From assembly GCF_954871325.1 (NCBI RefSeq), contig NC_088775.1, positions 11,881,561-11,945,560 of the forward strand: 64,000 nt of DNA. Direction: 5' to 3'. Below the pieces are notes generated by a model. The model did not search any database, was not told where the DNA came from, and saw nothing but the letters and a program-made list of their open reading frames with translations. Source of the DNA: Gordionus sp. m RMFG-2023. Its lineage: Eukaryota; Nematomorpha; Gordioida; Chordodea; Parachordodidae. This document shows, piece by piece, positions 10,773 through 21,577 of this stretch (its first letter is position 1; every line of letters starts with the position of its first letter). The position numbers were made by a program, and so were the translations under genes.

Positions 10773-11956
10773 ATACGAATTATTCCTATATTATACGTAA
10801 ATTTATGGAAATTTAAAATTTTTTCCCCACTATTTTAGTAAATTTTAATAATTATATAAAGTAAAAATATATTGTAATGTTTTTTTTATTAAAGGGGCTA
10901 TAATTAAAATATTTTATCTTTCTGGCATCTGAATTATTGATTTTATTTAATTATGAATATGATATTTTACTCCAATTTTTTAAATATTCCTAAAACTTTT
11001 AAACCAAATTAAGGCGAGAAAATAATAGTTCTTCTACATCTAATGAACCTAATTTTATAAGCGCAAATGTGATTAGCAAAAAATCACATATCTCTATTAT
11101 AAGAAACAGATTAGCCAAGTGGAATATTTTATGCTTGAAAAAAATGGCTTTTTTTAAAATAAATTTATTTAAAAAAAATAGTTAATTATAATTGTATCTT
11201 ATATTTACCATTATGAATTTTTGCAATGTTTAAATCTTAACTTTTTTATCTATTCGTACAGTTGGTAAGTGATGAACATATGAAAATTATATTTGGGAAT
11301 GTTTTAGAATGATATATACAGGTGCCCGTGAGAATTTTTTGAGGGGAGTGTAAAAAATATTTTATAAATATGGCAAAATTTAAGGGCATTTTTGTCAAAT
11401 AAAACGATCTGTTAGATTATTGTTTTTCTCCCTTTGGAAGCTCTTACGTCATTTTAAGTGCTTTTATGCACATTTTGCTTTGTGCGACATTTTACTTCTT
11501 TTTTTTTATTTTGGGTGATTTAAAAATAATTTTTTTCGCAGTTTACAATTTTGCTGTTTCTGCATTTTTTGTCATCGTTTTCCTTGTTTTGCTATTTTTC
11601 TTAGTTTAGTAATTATTGTTTGATTACTTTTTGCGCCTAAAAAAAATTCCGATGCTTTTGCCTCGGTTTTGCAAAAATTTATTATATTTTAGTCAATAAT
11701 TATATTATATATTTAAAAATGATAATTATTCATAATTTTGAACTTATATCCACAAGTTTGTTTTGGACATAAATTGTTATAATATTTATATCTACATTGT
11801 AAGTTAAATGATCATTGAAATCATCTCGACTTTTGTGAAAATATTGATTTATCTTTGCCTATGATTCGATTGAGATGGAAAATTAACATATAAATGCTAT
11901 TGTTTACAGAAAATAGTTATTGACTTTTTTTTCAAATGTCTAAAATTTTATTCTAA
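10773..11956. other. no gene or repeat recognised
   Basis: Uniformly A+T-rich DNA. 11400-11660 is slightly T-rich on this strand with scattered GC. No open frame, inverted ends or tandem array was found. Confidence 0.55.
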
Positions 11957-12465
11957 GGTAGGGAGACCGCGGATAGTGGCAGCCCACGACGGGTATTTTA
12001 TCATCAAATAATTTTTAAACTAATATATTACCTTGATATTTGAGATTTAAGCCAAAAAATGTATCCTAAAATAAGATGCCAACTGGTTCTAAAAATGATT
12101 CGGGAAAATGTGTTCACCAATTTCCAATATTAGCACCTGAAAGGTAACTTAAAAATTTTTTCTGCTGATAAAATTTTTTATGAGAGTTTCTTACGTCTAA
12201 ATATTAATTCTAAATGATGAAACAATCTTAATCTTATCATGCATAATATATTGAAAATATTTATAAGTTAAATGCTAATTTAATGTAAAAAAAATGGGGC
12301 AGTTTTGGCTTTATTTCATGAAACACTAAAGGCGACAATTTAATCTAGTGCCACAAATGACAATAAAAAGTTAGCTGACTTATTTTTTTCAAATTATATG
12401 TCAGTTTTAATTGACAAGTTCCACCAAGTGATATATATATACGAATCCCATACATTACCATATTT
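11957..12465 (+). mobile_element. GGGAGACC element, second subfamily
   Basis: It begins GGGAGACCGCGGATAGTGGC. The following bases share order and wording with 40515-40790 and with the reverse complements of 35830-36393 and 31480-32187 (TTGATATTTGAGATTTAAGCC, ATGGGGCAGTTTTGGC, CCAAGTGATATATATATA). In other copies the far end reads AATGTGGATGAACCT, but that end is not clear here. It is non-coding. Confidence 0.55.
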
Positions 12466-12743
12466 GACAAGTATTTTCATTTATTTATATAGGATTGACA
12501 TTTTCTATTAAAAAAATTGGTAGATTGCAAAAATAAATAGACGCTAAAACACGCCCCCCGCTAAAGTCTAATATGTACCTCGGGTATTTTTCATAATTTT
12601 TTAAAAAAATCTCATAAAAAAAATATTTTATAATATCTACCGTATAAATTATATGTAAAAAATCTAAACTAGATTGCTTCATCTATTTTTTATATTGACC
12701 TTCATTTTTTGGATGATAATAACTCCATTCTCCCATATGTGTC

Positions 12744-12791
12744 GTGATAAGTGTTGATTAGCTAATAGTGATAGGTGTTGATAAGCTAATA
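12744..12791. repeat. 24-bp unit repeated twice
   Basis: GTGATAAGTGTTGATTAGC is followed 24 bases later by GTGATAGGTGTTGATAAGC, a short, slightly diverged tandem pair. Confidence 0.7.
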
Positions 12792-13960
12792 AAAGTGCGA
12801 GTTAATTTGATTTTAAATATATTATATCTTTTAGTATAACTTGGAAATAATCATTTCAATAAAATTAGGAAAATTATTATATATACTGTGTATTTTATTA
12901 TCTCATTATCTTTTTCCGAATTTTCACAAACTCATTTTTACCTAGAAATTAAATATATTATAAAAAATGGATTAATTTTATTATACAATCTTATAAACCT
13001 CTTTCCATTACATTTTTGAAATCTGCCGATGAGGGCGCCACTTTAAATAATATGAATTTATGGTTTATATTATATTTTCCCAAAATCCTAATGAATCAAA
13101 AGTAAAATTTTCTAATAACTAAATTCTCTTCAAAATAACATAGAAAAATCAAAAGTATATATGTCGTAATGAGATATGGAATCCATGGGAATTTTATCTC
13201 CTAGATTAGTCACTGAAGGCCATTTTAAAATTTAAGAATCCGCCATTGGGAAATGTATTCCAATATTTGCAGAGTAATCTGAAGTGGTGGGGGGGGGGTC
13301 GAATGCCTGGTTTACACACCTTTTAAATTTGCCAATGATCGCGTGTGTCTGAAATTCATAGCGCGTGTACATTTCACACATTAAAATACATTTCTAGTAA
13401 AATCAGATTTTTTAAAATTTAATGCCCTCAGTAAATGATTTAAAAATTGAAGGATTCCAAATCACGATGAACGAAATATAAATGATCTTTAAATTTAATT
13501 TTCCAGGTGGGGAGTAAAAATTTAAATTAACACAAAAAAAGGTATATTAAGATAGGCAAGTTTAGGGGAGAATAACATGACTTGCCATGATTTTGTTTTT
13601 TTTAAAAACGGGGTAAAGAATTTGGGTTTATAAAATAAATTTAATATCAAAAATGTTGTCCAAACCTTAATCTATAAAAGTAAGTTTAAATATAACTATA
13701 ATATTATTTGAGGTTAGATAAGTATAAGTAAAAATTTTGTTTTGTTATTATAGTATCTTATTTAAGAATATCATTATAAATATGGAACATTTTATAAGTT
13801 CATATACCATTTCTATTTATTAATTTATTTTAATTTTTTTTAAAAACTGTGATCAATTATATGCATGCAAACATGCTCATTTTACTATAAATTTAAACAG
13901 ATTCATCTATTTAATGGTGCCACTGAACTATCTATGTATTATTATTCAAATCCTTTATAT
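12792..13960. other. no gene seen
   Basis: A+T-rich DNA with a G-run at 13290. Around 13395-13490 a faint match to the fold-back family is visible (AAAATCAGATTTTTTAAAAT, AAATGATTTAAAAATTG). Nothing else could be assigned. Confidence 0.45.
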
Positions 13961-15029
13961 ATAATGAAGAAAGGGGTATACGTTGAATACAGGGGAACAT
14001 CAGGTCACTCCAATTATAATTTGAGCTATTATTTTATATGAAATTTGAGCCTAACATAGATAATTTCGTCATACATGATTGGCTAAAAAATATTTAGTAT
14101 TTTAATTTTTACAGAAAAAAATGTGTTTTGGCATACAGAAGTAATAAAAAATAATTGCAACTTTATCATTTATATTTATAAATAGAGCTTTTAAAATCTT
14201 AATAAATAAATTATAGGAAGGTTTAAACCCTATATTTAAATTTGACAAACTTTCAGAATCAATAAACATAAATTAATATGATTTTAAATGATATTGATAA
14301 AGTTAGTGGGCTCGGTCATAGTTGGTCATAGTAAAGTTGGGACACGCCTTTTAGATCATTTTATCATTTACTAGTTATGCGAAATTACATTAAAAAGGAT
14401 AGGAGTATCTTCTGTACAGAAGATTATAGCCTTAAATTTATATCAGAAAACCTCAGACAGAATATTATCATTATTTATAGGTAAGATTATATATATATTT
14501 TTTAGGCATTTCAAAATCAAACATAGTAAGATATATATCAAAAAGAAGAAAGGGGAAAAGAATACATGACCTACAATGGGATATTTGCTTTATAAAGATG
14601 TTTTTAATAAAGTTGAGGAAGATAATATTACTAATTACATATTAAAAACATCTAATAATTTTTTGACTGACCAAAAAGGTAAATAAGATCAGCAGGCGCA
14701 GGCGCGTACGCAGAAATTTGGTCTTGGGGGGGGGGGGGTAATAAAATTTTTAAGAAATATTATTGTTAATTAAAAATGCTAAGTATAAATTTATTAGGAC
14801 TAATACCTTTTCTAATACACAATTTTAAACTAATGTGAATTACAAAAAAATTATATTGAATCACTTAAATGACCCAAAATTGAAAATTTTTTAAGCCTTT
14901 AAAATATATAATATATAAAGTATAAAAAATTTAAATCTTGGAAATATAAATTAATACACAAAAAGTTTCTTAGAAATAATTGTATTTTGTATGGTTTGAG
15001 CTAATTTTTCAATAATCTATCCTTGCTTG

Positions 15030-16250
15030 GCGTTAAATGTCTATGAATATTCAAAAGATACAAATCATTAAATCTACTTTTAGAAGTTGTATTTCATAGG
15101 TATGTTTTTCAGAGACTTGCAGGTCCGGCCCCCGAGACGGACCGTATTTTAATTATTTTAAACATACCCGGGCCGGAAATTTTTTTTAAAAAATACCCGG
15201 GCTGGGTCTGAAATTTTTTTAGTAGAAAAAATATACCGGCCGAGCTGTATTCAAAACAAAATATTTGAAATCGCCATTATTAGCTATAAAAATCAAAAAT
15301 AAATTTAATTTATTTTAAAAAAATTCGGGCCGGGCCTGAAAATTTTATTTTCACAAAAGCCGGGCAGGGCCGAAAATTATTTTAAAAAAAATCTGGGCCG
15401 TGCCTTGCAAATGGTACCTCTGCAGGCCTCTGTTATTTTTCTTAAAAAAGAGAATGTTCTCTCATTAGTTTAATAATGGGAAGAGTTGCTAATATATATA
15501 TAACCATTTTAATACATTGGGAATATAATCTAAAATGTGTTTGAAATAATGCAAAGCATTCATATCATTTTTTGGGACTGTATCAACCCTAGTTAATCTT
15601 TTAATCATAGTTATTCAGCTAATAATGCATCATAGGATATTTTAACATCTTCATGATAAAAATCTAATTTTTTTTTTTATCACCATCTGAAAAAGTTATA
15701 AGGCTTTTGTGGAAGTAATATCTGCGGATTTGTAAGTGCTGCATGATGAATTAAAAACCATTCATTTATTTGGGTTATAAATGTATCTAAGAGAGGGAAC
15801 ATTTGTTTTATAATACTCTTAAACTGATCCTATATTAATGTTTTGACGATGAGCTTGCTTGCTGCAAGTCTAGGGGGACAAATATTAAACACGTATAGCT
15901 CTGCTTTTGACTCAATAATAACATATAAATATGAAATTCTTCATCAACATTAGCTCTAATATCCTTGAGTTCTAAAAAATTGCTCTCCGCTATTCTCATC
16001 TTATTAATAAAGTCAATGTTGTCATGTTTTTGAAAAGTATTACATAAAATAGTTGTATAATTAAATAATATATTCTAATGAGAAAAAAAAATTTGGAATA
16101 AGTATTGAATCCAATAATTTTCTTGCTTCTAAGGAAATATATCTTTCAAACTATTGTGATATTTCAGTAATAGCATTAATCGACTCTTCACTCCATAAAA
16201 GCTGTTATTGCTTGATGGCGGAGACTCTCTCTCGTTGGACAAGCTTGCAA
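15030..16250 (-). pseudogene. hAT transposase remnant (middle to C-terminus)
   Basis: Read on the minus strand in N-to-C order, traces include WSEESINAITEIS (near 16190), then KRLTRVDTVPK, NDMNALHYFKHI, ILDYIPNVLKWL, ILATLPII and MREHS (15460-15615). Then comes a 323-base insertion, and then KTYL followed by NTTSKSRF, LLNIHRHLTPSK (15030-15109). This is the hAT C-terminal block (PNI-x-x-L-x-x-IL-x-x-LP, NERTFS, L-x-x-x-K-x-YL, RL-x-GL-x-LL-x-IHR) in order. Several frame changes and stops are present, so it cannot be functional. Confidence 0.7.
15110..15432. mobile_element. CAGAGATCTGCA-family element inside the hAT-2 transposase
   Basis: The ends are CAGAGACTTGCAGG and CTGCAGGCCTCTG. The flanks ATGTTTTT and TTATTTTT agree at 6 of 8 bases. 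The arms hold GGTCCGGCCC, CCCGGGCCGG and GGGCCGGGCC around an A+T core. Removing it brings the two halves of the hAT C-terminal motif back next to each other, which independently supports both boundaries. The right arm matches the left arm of 52594-52881 (GGTACCATTTGCA). Confidence 0.8.
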
Positions 16251-16560
16251 TTTCTTTCTCCCTGTTGGACAAGGAGTTTCAGAGATAATTATTATTTGAC
16301 TAAAAATTTAGATAAATATTACGCCACTAAAATTTGAAAATAATAGATAAATTACGCCAAGGAAAACTTGAAATCGAAATTATTTGATAAAATAACTTAG
16401 TAGATGAATGTGAAAAATAAATGTAATTAAATATATATATATTAGATAGGAATAAATATTAACAAATATAAATTAATATTAACAAATAATATTTTTGAAA
16501 AATATAATCCGGCATCTGCATATTTTGGCTTGGGGGGGGATTTGTCCCCCTGCCCCAAAT

Positions 16561-17150
16561 TTTAATTTAATATTTTATATGCAATGATTAAGGTAAAATT
16601 TTATTCCAGTTCTTTATAGGCTTAATGAAATTTATTATTCTTAACCTGGGATTTCTTACCATTTAAAATATCATATTCACAATACTAATTAATAAATTGG
16701 AATATTCATTTAATACTTAAAAATTATTAATTTTATTATAGATTCTCACTATGATAATGTTCTAATCATTTAAAATTATATCACTATTCCAATGGTAATT
16801 AATACTGAAATGTTCATTAAATATTTAAAAATTACTTGTTTATAGATTTTCATTGTGATAATCCTATTTCTGACCATTTAAAAGGGGTATAGAACATTAT
16901 AATAATATTATTTATACACATATATAAAAATTTATTTTATTAAGCCAATAAAGGTCTACAATATGGTTTTACCTTAATCAGGAATAATTAAACTAAAATT
17001 TAGTATCAATATATATTTAAAATTATTAATAAAATAAAATTAAAATACTTTTGTATATATATCATTTAATTTATATATTATTATGCATTTAATGCATGGG
17101 TTATTGGATGGGCACACGAAAGTTGTATCAAATTTGATAATTTTTTTATG
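16561..17150. other. A+T-rich filler between the two element halves
   Basis: Very A+T-rich, with two similar stretches (near 16690-16760 and 16795-16870, sharing TTTAATACTTAAAAATTA-type wording and ATAGATTCTCACTATGATAA against ATAGATTTTCATTGTGATAA) that look like an old duplication about 110 bases apart. No gene. Confidence 0.5.
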
Positions 17151-17520
17151 TGGAATAAATATAAGATTTTTTTTTAACCAAAATCAATTTCCTAAATTTT
17201 GCGAAATTTTTTTTATTACAGTTATTTGTTATGAATCACAATATTATCAATAAAATCAAATGTATTATAGTTCCTAGTCTTACTGGAACACGAATTTTAA
17301 ATTTTTTAAAATTTATTAAGACCTCTATTTTATGAGTGTCCCAACTATCATACACTGTCCCAACGTGCACAGAGTCTGAGTCTTTATAAAATATATAAAT
17401 TAAATGACCTATATTTTTGGGATTCAGAAGTTGTTTTACTTATTAAGATTAGTCTAATATTATTGAAATTATTCAGGTTTGAAAAAAAGTGTCCCAACAA
17501 TCCCGGGTCTCCTCTATACC

Positions 17521-18950
17521 CAGGCACGTAGCAAGGAGTTTCCAATTGAGGGGCAATATAATTTTTGAAATATAATAAATAGTTTGACATTCATATAAAA
17601 TTTTTGCTATTTTTATTAATAATTATGAATATATACAAAAAAATACTATAATATATAATACTATGATTTATATTTAAATTTTAACTTATAAATGAATTAT
17701 AAGCCAAATTTATGGTTATTTTTCTTAGATTCCCTGGTGCTCGATAAAACCCTCTTGAGTGTAGAAAATGAGGCTCATAAAGCTGTTGATATCCCAATTA
17801 TAATAGCTGATGAATGACATTTATATAATTCTTATTTTTTTTTTTACATAATAATAATATTTCAATAAAATAATTAATTATTTCTTAATAATTTCCTTTT
17901 AAAAACGTCTAATTAAAACCATTCTCACAATCAAATTTTTTTGGTTGGGTTCCAAAAAAAGAACCCTAGAGGTTCAGAGGTCCGAGTTCGGTCCAGAGTT
18001 CTGCTTTAAAACGACTAAAATAATTCGTTTGCGAAATTAAAAATTACAGGAATACTGTTATGTTAATTATTAATCATAAGATGCAACTTATGATTGAAAC
18101 AATTATATAAGGCATTTTTTTATCAAATTTTTTGGAGCAAGGGTTGTACTCCTCCATTTCGATCAGACATGACATTTGCACTATCATAGGCCTGGCTTAT
18201 TATATTAAATCATAAAGTTGTTTTAAAATGAAATTTGCAACGTTTCAGCAGAAAGACTTTTCTCTTGAATTTTTCCACAAAATAAATATTGAATAATTAA
18301 ACTCAAATTATCACAATTTGCTATATCTTTTGTTTCATCAGCTTTAAAAACGGCATCTCCCTTTTGTTATAATCTAATAAAATAGATTCAAACACCATAT
18401 CCACCAAGATATGACTTCATTTTGAATTTTAACCTATGTTCAGTGGGCATGTTTGATATTGATTTTATAATTTTTGAAAATTTTTCATCTTTTTGTAAGG
18501 TGTATGAAACCATTGCAACAAAATCCCCTGAAGAATGGATTGTTCTTTCCTCTTCAACCTCGTTTATTATGGTGGAACCAGATCCACAACTGTATGCTGT
18601 GAAATTTATCAAACAAGTATTGAATTCAAATAATATCGATTACGCTAACTTGATGGTTCATCAAAATTGTATATTTCTGTATCCTTCTTTATATAACCAT
18701 TTTACCAAGCCTTATTAAATTTAAATGATTTTTAGAGATTTCGTCTTTTAACATCCATATTTTTCTAAGATCCGTTATTTTTTCATTTAGATTTTAAGGG
18801 TTAATGGTCACTGAAAAATAAAATATTTATATTTTTGTAAATTTAGGAGTCATAAATATTTTTGGAAACCATTTCTGAGGCCAACAAAATATTTGAAAGC
18901 CAGGTTTAGAGGTCTGAAAAAAAATTTGTGAGCCCCGTAGCTATGCCCTG
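17521..18950 (-). mobile_element. hAT element (hAT-3) with degraded transposase
   Basis: The left end CAGGCACGTAGCAAGG and right end CGTAGCTATGCCCTG are inverted and of hAT type. The flanks TCTATACC (17513-17520) and AGTATACC (18951-18958) agree at 6 of 8 bases. It was inserted directly beside the end of the GGGGAGACCGGGG element. The minus strand carries the N-terminal and catalytic-core part of a transposase, the complementary half to that kept by hAT-1. Confidence 0.7.
18120..18720 (-). pseudogene. hAT transposase remnant, DUF4371-like region with DET motif
   Basis: A minus-strand frame at 18388-18612 reads ERTIHSSGDFVAMVSYTLQK and then FSKIIKSISNMPTEHR, the pattern of the region before the catalytic core in ZMYM1/DUF4371-type hAT proteins (H-x-x-GNF-x-x-L). 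In another frame, GDAVFKADETKDIANCDNLS lies around 18300-18355. This fits the first catalytic aspartate block (ADET-x-DI-x-N-x-x-QLS). Further on, QAYDSANVMSDRNGGVQPLL (near 18130-18190) fits the QGYDGA-x-NM-x-G-x-x-x-G-x-Q motif. At least one frame change and several stops separate the blocks. The plus-strand frame 18422-18718 is its shadow. Confidence 0.75.
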
Positions 18951-19015
18951 AGTATACCGAATGAAACTTGTCTGTTCTAAAAAAAAATTTGTGGGAATAA
19001 TATTAATAGCCTAAC

Positions 19016-19902
19016 CCTGAATTCACAGATGACGCGAATTCGCGGCGAAGTATACCAAAATTAATTAAAAATTATTATATTTCATATTTTGTGTACCTGC
19101 CGCTAGTGTTTGCAACGGTCCGGTCTCGTCCGGTCAGGTCCTTTTTTCTAAAATAAGACCCGACCGATGGACCGTTAAGTCAAATGAGACCGGACCGTGG
19201 GACCATCGGTCCGATCCAGTCCGGTCGGTCCGGTCCCATCTAATTTTTTTATTAAGCTACAAAAGTTTATTTACCATTAAATTTATTTAAATATTTAATT
19301 AAATCAAAATCATTTTTATAATATTATACAATACTTGCCTAATATTACAAAAGAATATTAAAATACAAATTTATTTCAATTTGATTTACATAATTAATTA
19401 GTTATATATATATTGCGATAGATATTTGATTATTTACATGTTTTCCCAGCTTTATCTTTTTTATAAAATTTATAAAGATCTTTCACATCCTGTAAAGAAT
19501 TTGATGAATTTTTTTCCAATGATGAGTGTTGTGGTTCATCAATAGTTATTATTACATCCATTTATAAGTAAAATACTAACTAAATATTGAAACGGAAGAA
19601 TATAAAAAGTAAAAGGAGAATGAGATATTATAAAGTGTTAGGCATTAAATAATCATGTTTTATGTGTTCATGTACGTGGCAATGGCACATTAACTAAAAA
19701 ACAATTCATAGTATAGTTTATCTTCTTTACGGTCTTCGGTCTGACCGGACCGGACCGGACCATAGAACCGCGTTGTGGGACCGGACCGTCCCATGGGACA
19801 TAAAAGCATGATGGGACCGACTTGGACCGAACCGGACCGTCGGTCCGACCGGGCCATTGCAAACACTACCAGCCGCGAATTAGCGATTACTGTGAATTCA
19901 GG
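19016..19902. mobile_element. CCTGCATTCACAG-type element carrying an insertion
   Basis: The outer ends are CCCTGAATTCACAGATGACG (left) and TTACTGTGAATTCAGG (right), inverted copies. GCGAATTCGCGGCGAAG and GCCGCGAATTAGCG lie just inside. Without the 765-base insertion it would be about 115 bases, the size of the related copy at 37989-38089. It is non-coding. Confidence 0.75.
19104..19868. mobile_element. TAGTGTTTGCAA element with GGTCCGG arms
   Basis: The ends TAGTGTTTGCAACGGTCCGG and CCATTGCAAACACTA are inverted. The flanks CCTGCCGC (19096-19103) and CCAGCCGC (19869-19876) agree at 7 of 8. Both arms are packed with GGTCCGGTC and GGACCGGACC words over about 120 bases each, and the core is A+T-rich. 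The ends and the 8-base duplication place it with non-autonomous hAT elements. The minus-strand open frame 19668-19862 is only the G+C-rich arm. Confidence 0.85.
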
Positions 19903-20039
19903 TCAGGCTATAGATAATATATTATCTGAAATATCAGTAATTTGAATGGTTATTTTTTTTATCGAACAAAAGGATATTTAACCAGATTTTTTTTAGGAAA
20001 GTGGTACTAAAAATTGTCGGCTTTCTTTCGGGATAAGAA

Positions 20040-20430
20040 CCAACATGAATATGTGAAGAAGGGCCTTGCATACTTCACATATGCTCTTATCAGGACTAAC
20101 CGTATACTAACGTGCTATGGGTTGCTCAGTTGAATAAATGAACTTAGATAGGGTAGTACTGTTCTCACATATGCGCATCATGACCAATTTCGAGAGAATA
20201 TGGTCCAATATATTCACCCCTAGTCAACAACAATATATTTATGCCCATCATAGTATCAAATGCTCATTTGGGAAAGAAGCTATATCCCTAATTAAAAAAA
20301 TTAGCCAAAAAGAGCCCTAAATCAACAATCTCGAGGGTCCTTTTGTTCAAAACAAAAAAATCAGCTTTGAAATCACGTTACAATTTTAAATCATTCAAAG
20401 ATTCATGGCCGTCACTCACCAGAGAAGGAT
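20040..20430. other. unexplained complex stretch
   Basis: Less A+T-rich than its surroundings. It starts with a possible stem (GTGAAGAAGG...CATACTTCAC) near 20059-20085. A 60-codon plus-strand frame (20138-20320, MNLDRVVLFSHMRIM...) has no recognised motif. No repeat partner was found elsewhere in the window. It may be a fossil of an unrecognised transposon, an old exon or a non-coding RNA. Nothing decides between these. Confidence 0.2.
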
Positions 20431-21569
20431 GACTATTTTTAGCATCATAATATGTATTTTAAATTTTAATATATGGTCATTTTAGACATAGTTTACATGT
20501 TATTTTTAATTATATTAATATCCATTATTAAATTTATAAAACTCTAATACTAAATAAATTTTTATATAAAAGCAAACCAATGGATAGGTGGTTAGAAATT
20601 TTTTTTTAACCTTTAAGAAGGTATTTCTAACACCATGGTAGCATGCATCATCAACACTGATGGAAAGACGTCTTTTCAGTTTTGTCACCCTCCGACATTT
20701 TTATTTCAATAAAAATGTATTTTTATATAAACTTTTAAATAGAGGGCTTCATTCTTCATTTTCCGTCAAAGATTCTTTATCCATTTCCTAAGTTTAGTGA
20801 GCTCGATTTCTCACAAAGGACTTATCCTGAGGATTTAATAATTACTTTTTTTTTCTTTCATGTGTTATGTTATTATCTTATTTTTTTTTATTATTTATTA
20901 TGAAGAATATAATAAAAATGAATACAAAAAAGTTCATAATATTAATAAAATTATCGATTTTTTTTTACAACAATCAAAGGGGAAACCGGAGTTATCCAAT
21001 CCACCTTTTTAAAATCGTTTATACTTTTGCAACTTTTAATATTACCGCAAATACTATTATCCATAGATACCTGCAACTATTTAAAATAGGTGAATGGCAC
21101 TGTTTAATAATAATAATATATTATAATTTTTTGAATTTTTTTGTAAAAGTAATAATTTTGCCTAGCAGTCCCCAACCTGGGGTAGGTCGAACTCTATTGC
21201 GGGGCTTCATCCATTGAATTTTGTGCCTTATATGAATGATTAAAAATTATATTTATTTCTCAAGATTGATTATTTATTAATAATTTTAATATTTAAATCA
21301 GGGCTGAGAACACGAACCCTATTAGAACTCTCAAGATTTTACTGAGCCCAAACATAAACTCGAATTCCTTTTTAAAATTTTTGGTTCAGGGTTTCAAGAA
21401 TTGTTTTTTTTTACATTTTCAATATTAAAATTTTTTTTGTCAAATTCATTTTTATTATACTTTATGTAAAAATTTTAAAATTTTACTGTCACATTTTGTA
21501 AATTTTTTTTATCATAGATAACTTAATAATATATATTTTAGGAATATCTATTGATGGAATTTAGTATAC
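20431..21569. other. no gene seen
   Basis: A+T-rich DNA with a small inverted pair at 20600-20640 (GTTAGAAATTTTTTTTTAA...AAGGTATTTCTAAC). The plus-strand frame at 20867-21217 (116 codons) has the composition of translated A+T-rich filler (mostly I, F, L, K, N, Y). CAGTCCCCAACCTGGGG at 21166 looks like a hAT terminus but has no partner. Confidence 0.45.
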
Positions 21570-21577
21570 GATTTTAG

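Larger units (their letters stand above)
14699..16560 (-). mobile_element. diverged hAT element (hAT-2), itself interrupted
   Basis: The left end CAGGCGCGTACGCAG followed by a long G-run resembles the CAGGCGCGTAACC end of hAT-1. G- and C-runs at 16530-16550 mark the probable far side, but the exact right end is not resolved. It carries minus-strand transposase remains and is interrupted by a CCCGGCCCG-type element at 15110-15432. No target duplication could be fixed. Confidence 0.55.
13966..17514 (-). mobile_element. GGGGAGACCGGGG element split by a 2.8-kb insertion
   Basis: 13966-14366 is the reverse complement of the right part of 5447-6391 (AATTTGAGCTATTATTTTAT, GTCATAGTTGGTCATAGTA, GTTGGGACACGCC). 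17150-17514 is the reverse complement of its left part (CCTAAATTTTGCGAAA, CTTACTGGAACACG, AGTGTCCCAAC, then CCCGGGTCTCCTC before TA). About 2.8 kb containing a hAT remnant lies between the two halves, and roughly 100 bases of the middle are missing or unrecognisable. The outer element is therefore older than the insertion. Confidence 0.7.

Noticed and set aside
18422-18718. 98-codon plus-strand frame
   Set aside because: The minus strand carries recognisable hAT transposase blocks over the same bases, so this is a shadow.
19668-19862. Glycine/proline/arginine-rich minus-strand frame
   Set aside because: It lies wholly in the GGTCCGG arm of the 19104-19868 element.
20867-21217. 116-codon plus-strand open frame
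   Set aside because: The amino-acid mix (I, F, L, N, K, Y) is what translated A+T-rich DNA gives. No motif was recognised, and the tail runs into a hAT-terminus-like word.
21166-21230. CAGTCCCCAACCTGGGGTAG as a possible hAT (Charlie-like) terminus
   Set aside because: No inverted partner or duplication was found within several kb. It may be a lone fragment.
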